A stretch of DNA of 64,000 nucleotides from Triticum aestivum (lineage: Eukaryota > Streptophyta > Magnoliopsida > Poales > Poaceae): contig NC_057811.1 of NCBI RefSeq assembly GCF_018294505.1, forward strand, positions 29,906,618 through 29,970,617, in the 5' to 3' direction. Shown in pieces: positions 30,362 to 42,533 of the stretch. Under the pieces are notes generated by a model. It was not told where the DNA came from. It saw only the letters and a list, made by a program, of their open reading frames with translations, and made no database searches. Each line of letters begins with the position of its first letter. Within the stretch, counting starts at the first letter, position 1. Made by a program: the position numbers and the translations under genes.

Positions 30362-33300
30362 GCCACTGCTCCTCCTGCACCGAGTGTGCATTCTGAAGAT
30401 CTTTCTCGCATCTCAAAGACAGAAAAGAAGAAGAAGAAGCCCATGCACATTACTGGTCAAGCATTGACCCCTGTTGCCGTTCTGAGGGAAAATGAAGCCA
30501 TTGATCTGTCAAGTGATGACGACCTTGCTGACGATGCTCTCGAACTGGTGATAAAGAGCAAGCAAGAGGCGGAAATCTTCAACGATCTTCCTCTTTTCGA
30601 TGTGGACATCCTGAACAAGTTCATTGATGAGTGGTTTGACAGCCCAAACCTCAGTTTTGATGATCTTCAGCTCCCAATTGGCCTCAGTGTCTCCTTTCAC
30701 GGAGCCATTGCTCCTGAGCTGGCTCTAGCTCAGAGAATTGTTGAACTCAAGAACAAAATTGACTATGAAAAAGCCCAGTTCATGAAGCATATGGCCAAGC
30801 TCAGTGTGACTGATGTCCAAAACTTCAAGCAAATGATGCATGAGCTCAAGGAGGCGTTTCACAAGAAACGTGAGGAAGCTAAAGGTTCGCGAGAGCACAT
30901 GAAACTCCTCGCTGCCACATGTGTTCAAGCTTACAATGAAGCTGAGAAGCGCAAGGCACTTGGGCGTCCTGGCATCGACCCCAAGATGGCTGCCAAGAAG
31001 AAGAAGCCTGCTGTGGGCCCAGCTGAAGCATCCAGGCGGGAAGAGCCTCGCATTGTCTGCCAGCATGACAGGCTCGAAGCCTTAGGCCCCCATAGCAGCT
31101 TCAGAACTTAAGAAGACAAGGGCAGCTGAAGCTGAAGCCAAAAAGCGCAAGAACAAGAACACCACTGACGATGCTCCACCAACCAAGAAGAGAAAGACAA
31201 AGAAGAAAGATCGGGCTGCTCCCACAGAGCCCCTTGTCGTCGAGCCAATCTCAGTTGCTCGTCCTGCGTCCACACACCAAGAGCGTCGTCTGATACTTCA
31301 CGAGCCTGCTACCACAGAGGCTCCTGAAGCTCAAGAAGATCCAGCTGTTGACAACACCGCAGCTGAAGACATTGGTCCCCAAGACAATGTAAATGATGAT
31401 GAAGTCCTTCCTCAGATCGAGCACCAAACGGTATCATCGCCTGTTCTCACGAACAACGAACTCATCAGCATTGGTCGTCCTTTGACGCCAATTGCTCACG
31501 ATGATTCATGGGCTGATCACCCTCAAGACTCCCCCCGTGCAGCAGAATCACCAAGTGCTCCACCGACTCAAGTCACCACTCCGGTGCTTGATGATGATGA
31601 CTTTGAGGCCCAGCCAACTCCCTCTCCACAAGCATCGCCCGTTTTTCACAGGCTTCGCAGAGGACCAAGGCCCCAAGTCACTCTTTCGAGTGTTCTAGAA
31701 GGAGAAGAGCATCACCAATCAGTATCACACCAAGTGTTTCCTGAAGCCACTCCAACTATGAACATCTCAGAGTCTGAAGCCAAAGCTACTGAAGACTATC
31801 CGGCTGCATCAGCCGATGAACAAGAAGAACCCCGTCAAGAAGAAGAACGTGTTGCTACACCCCCGTCCAACCAAGAAGTTGTTCTCGAGGAGAACGTGTC
31901 TGACCCTCCAGCTACTCAAGTGGAGGTTGATAATGCCGAGGCGGCCACCAACACCAATACTGAAGCGAATGATGTTATCATGGCTGAAGCAAATGTGGCA
32001 CCTGAAGCCAATATTGCCCCAGAAGCTAATGCTGCGCCAGAGATCAATATTCCGCCTGAAGCTATTGTGCAGCTTGCTGCCCATGTCAACGAGAATGCCG
32101 ATTCTCCTGTACCCCCTCCAAGGCCTCATACTATTGAGCTGGCATTTGATCGTGTTCAACCAATCATGGTCCGCTGGCCTATTCTGGTTCCTCCTCCAGC
32201 TCCTGGTCCACAATTTGATTATCATGTGGAGCAGAGGCCTCAGGTCCAGAAGCCGAAGCCCAGACTGCCAAGATTCCCAGGCACAACAACCTCACCTGGT
32301 GTATTCAATGTGAACGGCTTCGTGGCACACAACACCTTCTTTGATAGCGACAAGAACCCATACTCGAAGCCGAGGATTTCATCTGATCGGTTCTGGAGCT
32401 ATCAGCAGCGCAGCTACTACTCTTGCATCCTATACAATCAAGGGCGCATATTCCCACATATGCTCTTGACACTGAAGCTATAGCTGGCCTGCCCTTTTTG
32501 GAAGAAGCGTTGGATTGCTTCGGAGATGCTGGACTCTTACAGTTTGTCACTGACAAGGAACACTGGAACGAAGAGCTTCTGCTACAATTCTATGCCACCC
32601 TCCACATTCGCGGCTACAACAGAGATACGAAGACATGGATCCTTGAGTGGATGACAGGCAATGTACATCATGAAGCCAAAGCTCTTGATTTCATTGAGCT
32701 CACTGGCCTGCCCACTCCAGGTGATCTGTTTGAACCTGGTTGTCAGCTTCACTGTGATGCTTTGGAGAGCATTTTCCAGAAGCCCGAGCCCAACATGAGC
32801 CAGATGCTCAGTATGATGAAGCCTTTGCCTCCAGATGCTGAATGTCCTAAGGAGTTCTTTGTTGAAGACCTTGAGTATCTGCCACGCACCATCTACCACA
32901 TCATACGGCAAATTCTTTGGCCTGTCAAAGGACATTCTCCAAATGCAAAGCTTGAAGGTTCAATGAAGACGTTGGTCTTCAATATTCTCAATGGCAAATT
33001 CTTCAATGCTCAAGACTTCTTCATCCGTCAACTTGCTGCATCAGGCTCCGACATCTTTGGCCTGAAGTTCTATGCTCCCTGGGTAATGCACCTCATCAAG
33101 CTTCATTCTACTACCAACTATCAACCCTCTGCACGAAACCACCTTGTCTTCTTGCCAGAGGTTGATCTGTCAGTTGATGCCATTTACCCTGAGCCCGCAA
33201 AGGAGCCGCTTTATCTTCACAACGCAGATCATCAAAGCTTCACTCAGCAAATTCCAAGTCTTCATGTACCCAATACTCGTGCTTATCCACTGGCCAGCAA

Positions 33301-33829
33301 TATGCGTGCACCTCTTCAAGCCAACACTGAAAGCACTGTTGCCCAAAGGCCTCGGAAGCGTTCTCGTGTTCTAAATGACCGAGAGCTTCTCGTTGCACTT
33401 CATCAGAAGCAAGATAAGCATCATGACTGGCTGAAGCGTCAGATGCATAGCCTCTTGGTGGATATCAATCGTATTCGCAATCTTGCCACCAAGAATGCTT
33501 TTGTCTCCCATGAAGCCTGTCGGCGATCTTGGAAGAGTCTGACACTGCTGAGCTCTGAAGATGATCTTAGAGCGGATGGCTTCACTGAGCGATACAAGTT
33601 TGATTCAATGCCTCCCAGGAATGCAGTTCTGCGTCGGACTCCATCTCTTGAAGAATCTGAATACTCATCTTCCACAGCTACTGTGAATGCCAGAGTCATC
33701 GAGGATGAAGATGATGTCACTTCTCCAACACCTGCATCGCCGCGCATCGACACTGCACCAAGTTCTTCAGCACCACTGAACCTCAACGACGACCCTGCTG
33801 CTTCACCTTCTCCTCATGGGGACGAGTAG
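30362..33829 (+). pseudogene. env-position ORF of a SIRE/Maximus-like retrotransposon (Transposase_32-like)
   Basis: One ancestral frame broken into three: to 31111, 31108-32483 and 32423-33829. The N-terminal part is acidic and Lys-rich (AIDLSSDDDLADDALELV, PAKKKKP-type runs). The middle is Pro/Glu/Ala-rich with repeated PEANIAPEAN. The C-terminal part (FYATLHIRGYNRDTKTW, LEWMTGNVHHEAKALDF) resembles the 'putative plant transposon protein' domain found in ORFs between pol and the 3' LTR of large plant retroelements. Frame breaks lie near 31085 and 32455. No gag, RT or integrase precedes it; the hAT gene abuts it instead. It is followed by several GGGGGAGA tracts and the LTR. Its molecular role in intact elements is unknown. 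Confidence 0.65.
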
Positions 33830-34356
33830 ACGCTCTATGTCTTCAAACCTTTTTGGTCCTTACTGACAAAAGGGGGAGAAGCATATGAGTTGATAGTCTT
33901 CAAGCGGGTCCATATGTGGGTGGTTGCTATACTTTTGCCAAGTGCTTACAACTCTCGCTTTTGATACATTTGGTTCTTGGAGTTGTAACACTTAAACTTA
34001 ATGGTCGTCTGCTACTTTTTCTGCTATTCTGTGATGCAATGATAAATCCCGCATGTGCGATGATAAATGCCGCACGAAGTCATATTGCAGACGTCCATTT
34101 TTCATTATGCATGTCATTATCTTTGTTATATCTCTTCATGCATGATGAATTGCCTTCATAAGTTGAAGAGGATCTCCACAAGTACAACCTGCCATGTGCA
34201 TTTGCATTCCAAAAGCAAAATACTTATATGCACATCTTCAGGGGGAGCCTTTTGCTACTTATGAAGACAATATCTTAATCCTCTACAATTTCACATACTT
34301 TTATCCCCGTTGAAAACTTCAACCAGTTTGTCATCAATCACCAAAAAGGGGGAGAT
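33830..34356 (+). other. 3' untranslated region and polypurine tract before the SIRE-like LTR
   Basis: No coding content. Purine tracts AAAAGGGGGAGAAG (33868) and CAGGGGGAGCC (34239) precede the functional-looking tract AAAAAGGGGGAGAT at 34343-34356, which ends exactly at the LTR start. Confidence 0.7.
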
Positions 34357-35586
34357 TGTAAGTGCATCTAGTGCCACCCCTAGTTGGTTTTGGAGTATTG
34401 ACGACAAACCTGGTTGAGGGACTAATGTGTTTGTGAGAATTGTAGGATAACATAGGTAGTAGTCCCTCATTAATTCGGTTTACCTACCGGAGATGACCCC
34501 TAAAAATGTGTGAAGACATTGAAGACAAAGGTGGTATGTGAAGATATTCACAACGAAGATTATGATTCGAGAAGACATTTACGTGAAGACCGTGGAATGC
34601 GAAGACATAGTTGTTTCGTAGTTTCCTTTTCTTCTTTGTTAAGTCATAGGAACCACCGTACTGTTAAGTGGGGTCCAAGTGAACAAAGTCAGAGTGACTG
34701 AAGTGATGCTCAACCAAATCCTATGTCTTCGAGCGAAGACAATGAGAGCAAATCTTATCCAGAGTCGGATAAGTTAGCTTTACTTGTAGCCCAGGTCAAG
34801 CTGCCGCATGTGTTTGAAATCTGACCGTTGGAACACGTGTCAGTTCCTTAGTGACCCGGGGTCATTTCGGACAAATCAGGTCGGGTTGCCTAGTGGCTAT
34901 AAATAGCCCACCCCCTACACCATAAATTGGTGGCTGCTCAGAGTTAGTGCACGGCTTTTGTCGTTTGAGAGCAACCCATCTTCGAAGCTTTTGAGAGAGA
35001 GAAATCCTTGCAAGGACAAAGCCCAAAACACCCAGAGCCCAAAGAGTGTTTGGCATCACTGAAGTCTTTTTGTCCGCGTGACCTGAAGACTTGTTACACT
35101 TGAGGACTGTGAATTCTCCAGCCGGTTAGGCGTCGCGTTCTGAGCATCCAAGAATCATTGTGGATTGCCGGTGAACGAAGTCTGTGAAGGTTTGAAAGTC
35201 TACCTTGAAGATTTACTAGAGTGATTGGGCGGGGACTAGGTGTCCTTAGCTCAAGGGGAATAAGGTGAAGACGCGGTCTTCTGAGTTGAATCTTAGCCTC
35301 CCGAACCAGACATACAGTTGTCACAGCAACTGGAACTGGTCCAACAAATCATTGTCCTCACCAAGCAACTGGTTCTATTTCTTCCTTCCCTTTACTTACA
35401 GTTTGTCTTCGTGAAGTCATTGCATGTTTACATTATCTGTTTAACTTCACTGTGTGATTACTTGTTCTGATTGGCTTCATACTATCTTCCATCCTGATCT
35501 TTACTGCCTAGCTGCCAATAGTCTTCGTGCGTTCACTTTATTGAATAATTGACTATGGCTTGTCTAGTGTAGTCTACCTTCCGCTA
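34357..35586 (+). repeat. 3' LTR of SIRE/Maximus-like element, left part
   Basis: Begins TGTAAGTGCATCTAGTG right after the polypurine tract. It is rich in GAAGAC/GTCTTC words. TATA box TATAAATA at 34898-34905. It is interrupted at 35587 by an Angela-type element and resumes at 44248-44358, where it ends ACTTTCA after the ACCCCCCCTCTAGTCG stretch typical of this Copia lineage. Confidence 0.7.
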
Positions 35587-37230
35587 TTGTCTATTGTTCA
35601 TGCTATAATTGTGTTATCCGGAAATCGTAATACATGTGTGAATACATAGACCACAACATGTCCCTAGTGAGCCTCTAGTTGACTAGCTCGTTGATCAACA
35701 GAGATTCATGGTTTCCTGACTATGGACATTGGATGTCATTGATAACGAGATCACATCATTAGGAGAATGATGTGATAGACAAGACCCAATCCTAAGCATA
35801 GCACAAAGATCGTGTAGTTCATTTGCTAGAGCTTTTCCAATGTCAAGTATCATTTCCTTAGACCATGAGGTCATGTAACTCCCGGATACCGTAGGAGTGC
35901 TTTGGGTGTGCCAAACGTCACAACGTAACTGGGTGACTATAAAGGTACACTACAGGTATCTCTGAAAGTGTCTGTTGGGTTGACACGGATCGAGACTGGG
36001 ATTTGTCACTCCGTATGACGGAGAGGTATCTCTGGGCCCACTCGGTAATGCATCATCATAATGAGCTCAAAGTGACCAAGTCGTTGGTCACGGGATCATG
36101 CATTACGGTACGAGTAAAGTGACTTGCCGGTAACGAGATTGAACGAGGTATTGGGATACGGACGATCGAATCTCGGGCAAGTAACGTACCGATTGACAAA
36201 GGGAATTGTATACGGGATTGATTGAATCCTCGACATCGTGGTTCATCCGATGAGATCATCCTGGAACATGTGGGAGCCAACATGGGTATCCAGATCCCGC
36301 TGTTGGTTATTGACCGGAGAGTCGTCTCGGTCATGTCTGCATGTCTCCCGAACCCGTAGGGTCTACACACTTAAGGTTCGGTGACGCTAGGGTTGTAGAG
36401 ATATTAGTATGCGGTAACCCGAAAGTTGTTCGGAGTCCCGGATGAGATCCCGGATGTCACGAGGAGTTCCAGAATGGTCCGGAGGTGAAGAATTATATAT
36501 AGGAAGTCCAGTTTCGGCCACCGGGAAAGTTTCGGGGGTTATCGGTATTGTACCGGGACCACCGGAAGGGTCCCGGGGGTCCATCGGGTGGGGCCACCTA
36601 TCCCGGAGGGCCCCATGGGCTGAAGTGGGGAGGGGAACCAGCCACTGGTGGGCTGTTGCGCCCCCCTTGGGCCTCCCCTGCGCCTAGGGTTGGAAACCCT
36701 GGGGGTGGGGGGGCGCCCACTTAGCTTGGGGGGCAAGCCACCCCCTTGGCCGCCGCCCCCCGTTGGAGATCTGATCTCCCAGGGCCGGCGCCTCCAGGAG
36801 GGCTATATATAGTGGGGGGAGGGAGGGCAGCAGTACCCTAGCCCCTGGTGCCTCCCTCTCCCTCCCGTGACACCTCTCCCTCCCGCTTGCGCTTGGCGAA
36901 GCCCTGCCGGGATCCCGCTACTTCCACCACCACGCCGTCGTGCTGCTGGATCTCCATCAACCTCTCCTTCCCCCTTGCTGGATCAAGAAGGAGGAGACGT
37001 CGCTGCTCCGTACGTGTGTTGAACGCGGAGGTGCCGTCCGTTCGGCGCTCGGTCATCGGTGATTTGGATCACGACGAGTACGACACCATCAACCCCGTTC
37101 ACTTGAACGCTTCTGCTCGCAATCTACAAGGGTATGTAGATGCACTCCTTCCCTCTCGTTGCTAGTAAACTCCATAGATGGATCTTGGTGATGCGTAGAA
37201 AATTTTAAAATTCTGCTACGATCCCAAACA
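35587..37230 (+). repeat. 5' LTR, 5'-truncated
   Basis: Aligns to 42600-44247 of the 3' LTR with few differences. The first part of the LTR (TGTTGGAAATATGCC..) is absent and SIRE-like LTR sequence abuts directly. TATA-like TATATATA at 36804-36811. Ends ATCCCAAACA. Confidence 0.85.
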
Positions 37231-37231
37231 G

Positions 37232-38518
37232 TGGCATCATGAGCCAGTTTTATGCGTAGTTACTATGCACGAGTAGAACACAAAGCAGTTGTGGGTGTAG
37301 ATCATGTCAATTTACTTGCCGCTACTAGTCTTATCTTGATTCGGCGGCATCGTGGGATGAAGCGGCCCGGACCGACCTTACACGTACGCTTACGTGAGAC
37401 AGGTTCCACCGACTGACATGCACTAGTTGCATAAGGTGGCTAGCGGGTGTCTGTCTCTCCCACTTTAGTCGGATCGGATTCGATGAAAAGGGTCCTTATG
37501 AAGGGTAAATAGAAATTGGCATATCACGTTGTGGTTTTACGTAGGTAAGAAACGTTCTTGCTAGAAACCTATAGAAGCCACGTAAAAACATGCAACAACA
37601 ATTAGAGGACGTCTAACTTGTTTTTGCAGCAAGTGTCATGTGATGTGATATGGCCAGAAGATGTGATGAATGATATATGTGATGTATGAGATTGATCATG
37701 TTCTTGTAATAGGAATCACGACTTGCATGTCGGTGAGTATGACAACCGGCAGGAGCCATAGGAGTTGTCTTTATTTTTTGTATGACCTGCGTGTCATTGA
37801 ATAACACCATGTAAATTACTTTACTTTATTGCTAAACACGTTAGCCATAGAAGTAGAAGTAATCGTTGGCGTGACAACTTCATGAAGACACGATGATGGA
37901 GATCATGATGATGGAGATCATGGTGTCATGCCGGTGACGAAGATGATCATGGCGCCCCGAAGATGGAGATCAAAAGGAGCAAAATGATATTGGCCATATC
38001 ATGTCACTATTTGATTGCATGTGATGTTTATCATGTTTTACTTCTTATTTGCTTAGTACGACGGTAGTAAATAAGATGATCCCTTATAATAATTTCAAGA
38101 AAGTGTTCCCCCTAACTGTGCACCTTTGCGAAGGTTCGTTGTTTCGAAGCACCACGTGATGATCGGGTGTGATAGATTCTAACGTTTGAATACAATGGGT
38201 GTAAGCCAGATTTACACACGCAATACACTTAGGTTGACTTGACGAGCCTAGCATGTACAGACATGGCCTCGGAACACGGAAGACCGAAAGGTCGAGCATG
38301 AGTCGTATAGAAGATACGATCAACATGAAGATGTTCACCGATGTTGGCTAGTCCGTCTCACGTGATGATCGGACACGGCCTAGTTGACTCGGATCATGTT
38401 TCACTTAGATGACTAGAGGGATGTCTATCTGAGTGGGAGTTCATTGAATAATTTGATTAGATGAACTTAATTATCATGAACTTAGTCTAAAATCTTTACA
38501 ATATGTCTTGTAGATCAA
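37232..38518 (+). other. primer-binding site and leader of the Angela-type element
   Basis: TGGCATCATGAGCC at 37232-37245 is the Met-tRNA-type primer site one base after the LTR. The following 1.27 kb is untranslated leader without a usable frame, with GATGGAGATCATGATG-type reiterations near 37890-37960. It ends at the gag ATG at 38519. Confidence 0.8.
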
Positions 38519-40228
38519 ATGGCCCACGTTGCCCTCAACTTCAACGCGTTCCTAGAGAAAACTAAGCTGAAAGATGATGGCAGCAACTATACGGACTGGG
38601 TCCGGAACCTGAGGATCATCCTCATAGCTGCCAGGAAAGATTATGTCCTAGATGCACCGCTAGGTGACGGACCCATCCCAGAGAACCAAGACGTTATGAA
38701 CACTTGGCAGCAGCGTGCTGATGATTACTCCCTCGTTCAGTGCGGCATGCTTTACAGCTTAGAACCGGGGCTCCAAAAGCGTTTTGAGCAACACAGAGCA
38801 TATGAGATGTTCGAAGAGCTGAAAATGGTTTTCCAAGATCATGCCCGGGTCGAGAGATATGAAGTCTCCGACAAGTTCTTCAATTGTACGATGGAGGAAA
38901 ATAGTTCTGTCAGTGAGCACATACTCAAAATGTCTGGGTTGCACAACCGCTTGACTCAGCTGGGAGTTAATCTCCCGGATGACGCGGTCATTGACATAAT
39001 CCTTCAGTCGCTTCCACTGAGCTACAAGAGCTTTGTGATGAACTTCAATATGCAGGGGATGGAAAAGACCATTCCTGAGGTATATTCAATGCTGAAATCA
39101 GCGGAGGCTGAGATCAGAAAGGAACATCAAGTGTTGATGGTGAATAAAACCACTAAGTTCAAGAAAGGCAAGGGTAAGAAGAACTTCAAGAAGGACGGCA
39201 AGGGCGTTGCCGCGCCCGGTAAGCCAGTTGCCGGGAAGAAGCCAAAGAATGGACCCAAGCCTGAGACTGAGTGCTTTTATTGCAAGGGAAGTGGTCACTG
39301 GAAGCGGAGCTGCCTCAAATACTTAGCGGATAAGAAGGCCGGCAACACCAAAGGTATATGTGATATACATGTAATTGATGTGTACCTTACCAGTACTCGT
39401 AGTAGCTCCTGGGTATTTGATACCGGTGCGGTTGCTCATATTTGTAACTCAAAACAGGAGCTGCGGAATAAGCGGAGACTGGCGAAGGACGAGGTGACGA
39501 TGCACGTCGGGAATGGTTCCAAGGTCGATGCGATCGCCGTCGGCACGCTACCTCTACATTTACCTACGGGATTAGTTTTAAACCTCAATAATTGTTATTT
39601 AGTGCCAGCTTTGAGCATGAGCATTGTATCTGGATCTCGTTTAATGCGAGATGGCTACTCATTTAAATCCGAGAATAATGGTTGCTCTACTTATATGAGA
39701 GATATGTTTTATGGTCATGCCCCGCTGGTTAATGGTTTATTCTTAATGAATCTCGAACGTGATGTTACACATATTCATAGTGTGAATACCAAAAGATGCA
39801 AAGTTGATAACGATAGTCCCACATACTTGTGGCACTGCCGCCTTGGTCACATTGGTGTCAAGCGCATGAAGAAGCTCCATGCTGATGGACTTTTAGAGTC
39901 TCTCGATTATGAATCATTTGACACATGCGAACCATGCCTCATGGGCAAAATGACCAAGACTCCGTTCTCCGGAACAATGGAGCGAGCAACCAACTTATTG
40001 CAAATCATACATACCGATGTGTGCGGTCCAATGAGTGTTGAGGCTCGCGGAGGCTATCGTTATGTTCTCACTCTCACTGATGACTTGAGTAGATATGGGT
40101 ATGTCTACTTGATGAAACACAAGTCTGAGACCTTTGAAAAGTTCAAGGAATTTCAGAATGAGGTGGAGAATCAACGTGACCGAAAGATAAAAAGTTCTTA
40201 CGATCAGATCGTGGGGGAGAATATTTAA
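38519..40228 (+). CDS. Copia gag-protease-integrase (N-terminal part of polyprotein)
   Basis: 569 residues. The gag region has the UBN2-type pattern (NYTDWVRNLRIILIAARKDY, YKSFVMNFNMQGMEKTIPE). A basic linker and zinc knuckle CFYCKGSGHWKRSC are near residue 251. The aspartic protease site WVFDTGAVAHICNS is near 301. The GAG-pre-integrase motif LWHCRLGHIGVKRMKKLH is near 440, and the integrase start HTDVCGPMSVEARGGYRYV is near 500. The frame then shifts near 40195 and stops at 40228, although the codons of the normal continuation are present in another frame. This makes virus-like particles, protease and integrase in intact copies; this copy would yield gag and protease but no complete integrase. 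Confidence 0.9.
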   Translation: MAHVALNFNAFLEKTKLKDDGSNYTDWVRNLRIILIAARKDYVLDAPLGDGPIPENQDVMNTWQQRADDYSLVQCGMLYSLEPGLQKRFEQHRAYEMFEELKMVFQDHARVERYEVSDKFFNCTMEENSSVSEHILKMSGLHNRLTQLGVNLPDDAVIDIILQSLPLSYKSFVMNFNMQGMEKTIPEVYSMLKSAEAEIRKEHQVLMVNKTTKFKKGKGKKNFKKDGKGVAAPGKPVAGKKPKNGPKPETECFYCKGSGHWKRSCLKYLADKKAGNTKGICDIHVIDVYLTSTRSSSWVFDTGAVAHICNSKQELRNKRRLAKDEVTMHVGNGSKVDAIAVGTLPLHLPTGLVLNLNNCYLVPALSMSIVSGSRLMRDGYSFKSENNGCSTYMRDMFYGHAPLVNGLFLMNLERDVTHIHSVNTKRCKVDNDSPTYLWHCRLGHIGVKRMKKLHADGLLESLDYESFDTCEPCLMGKMTKTPFSGTMERATNLLQIIHTDVCGPMSVEARGGYRYVLTLTDDLSRYGYVYLMKHKSETFEKFKEFQNEVENQRDRKIKSSYDQIVGENI

Positions 40229-40308
40229 GTCACGAATTTGGTACACACTTAAGAAAATGTGGAATCGTTTCACAACTCACGCCGCCTGGAACACCTCAGC
40301 GTAACGGT

Positions 40309-42501
40309 GTGTCCGAACGTCGTAATCGCACTCTATTGGATATGGTGCGATCTATGATGTCTCTTACCGATCTACCGCTCTCATTTTGGGGCTATGCTTT
40401 AGAGACTGCCGCATTCACTTTAAATAGGGCACCGTCTAAATCCGTTGAGACGACACCGTATGAATTATGGTTTGGGAAGAAACCTAAGCTGTCGTTTCTA
40501 AAAGTTTGGAGATGCGATGCTTATGTCAAGAAACTTCAACCTGAAAAGCTCGAACCCAAGTCAGAAAAATGCTTCTTCATAGGATACCCTGAGGAAACCA
40601 TTGGGTATACCTTCTACCTCAGATCCGAAGGCAAGATCTTTGTTGCCAAGAACGGGTCCTTTCTGAAGAAAGAGTTTCTCTCGAAAGAAGTGACTGGAAG
40701 GAAAGTGGAACTTGATGAGGTGATAGTCACCCCTTCCGAACCGGAAAGTAGCGCAGCGCGGGAAGATGTTCCTGTGGTGCCTACACCGACTGGGGAGGAA
40801 GTTAATGATGATGATCATGAAGCTTCAGATCAAGTTACTGCTGAACTTCGTAGGTCCACAAGGACACGTTCCGCGCCAGAGTGGTACGGCAACCCTGTCT
40901 TGGAAATCATGTTTTTAGACAATGGTGAACCTTCGAACTATGAAGAAGTAATGGCGGGCCCAGATTCCAACAAATGGCTAGAAGCCATGAAATCCGAGAT
41001 AGGATCCATGTATGAAAACGAAGTATGGACTTTGACTGACTTGCCCGATGATCGGCGAGCCATAGAAAATAAATGGATCTTTAAGAAGAAGACAGACGCG
41101 GATGGTAATGTGACCATCTATAAGGCTCGACTTGTCGCTAAGGGTTATCGACAAGTTCAAGGGGTTGACTACGATGAGACTTTCTCACCCGTAGCGAAGC
41201 TGAAGTCCGTCCGAATCATGTTAGCAATTGCCGCATTCTATGATTACGAGATATGGCAAATGGACGTCAAAACGGCATTCCTTAACGGCTTTCGTAAGGA
41301 AGAATTGTATATGATGCAGCCGGAAGGTTTTGTCGATCCTAAGAATGCTAACAAGGTATGCAAGCTCCAGCGCTCCATTTATGGGCTGGTGCAAGCATCT
41401 CGGAGTTGGAACATTCGATTTGATGAGATGATCAAAGCGTTTGGGTTTACACAGACTTATGGAGAAGGCTGTGTTTACAAGAAAGTGAGTGGGAGCTCTG
41501 TAGCATTTCTCATATTATATGTGGATGACATACTATTGATGGGAAATGATATAGAATTCTTGGAAAGTATAAAGGCCTATTTGAATAAGTGTTTTTCAAT
41601 GAAGGACCTTGGAGAAGCTGCTTATATATTAGGCATCAAGATCTATAGAGATAGATCGAGACGCCTTATTGGTCTTTCACAGAGTACGTACCTTGAAAAG
41701 ATATTGAAGAAGTTCAATATGGATCAGTCCAAGAAGGGGTTCTTGCCTGTATTGCAAGGTGTGCAATTGAGCACGGCTCAATGCCCGACCACGGCAGAAG
41801 ATAGAGAAAAGATGAGTGTCGTCCCCTATGCCTCGGCCATAGGGTCTATTATGTATGCCATGCTGTGTACCAGACCTGATGTAAACCTTGTCGTAAGTTT
41901 GGTAGGAAGGTACCAAAGTAATCCCGGCATGGAACACTGGACAGCGGTCAAGAACATCCTGAAGTACCTGAAAAGGACTAAGGATATGTTTCTCGTTTAT
42001 GGAGGTGACAAAGAGCTCATCGTAAAGGGTTACGTCGACGCTAGCTTCGACACAGATCTGGATGACTCTAAGTCACAAACCGGATACGTGTATATTTTGA
42101 ATGGTGGGGCGGTAAGCTGGTGCAGTTGCAAGCAAAGCGTCGTGGCGGGATCTACATGTGAAGCGGAGTACATGGCGGCCTCAGAGGCAGCACAAGAAGC
42201 AATCTGGATAAAGGAGTTCATTACCGACCTAGGGGTGTTTCCCAATGCGTCGGGCCCGATGACTCTCTTCTGTGACAACACTGGAGCTATTGCCCTTGCC
42301 AAGGAGCCCAGGTTTCACAGGAAGACCAGGCATATCAAGCGTCGCTTCAACTCCATTCGTGAAAATGTTCAAAATGGAGACATAGATATTTGTAAAGTAC
42401 ATACGGACCTGAATGTAGCAGATCCGTTGACTAAACCTCTCCCTAGAGCAAAACATGATCAACACCAGAACTCTATGGGTGTTCGATTCATCACAATGTA
42501 A
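40309..42501 (+). pseudogene. Copia integrase C-terminus, reverse transcriptase and RNase H (frame-shifted from gag)
   Basis: 730 residues from the first ATG after the frameshift; the true frame begins further upstream within integrase. Integrase end RRNRTLLDMVRSMM is followed by RT with YKARLVAKGYRQVQGVDY, intact WQMDVKTAFLNG and LILYVDDILLMGND (both catalytic Asp sites present). RNase H follows with AEYMAASEAAQEA and ADPLTKPLPRAKHD. It ends at TAA 42499-42501, 32 bases before the LTR. The RT/RNase H part is uninterrupted. It is called a pseudogene only because the frameshift separates it from gag. Confidence 0.85.
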
Positions 42502-42520
42502 CTAGATTATTGACTCTAGT

Positions 42521-42533
42521 GCAAGTGGGAGAC
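42521..42533 (+). other. polypurine tract
   Basis: GCAAGTGGGAGAC, directly before the TGTTGG start of the 3' LTR. Confidence 0.85.

Noticed and set aside
31816..32313. Second frame overlapping the env-like ORF
   Set aside because: It shadows the Pro/Glu-rich frame and shows no recognisable protein.
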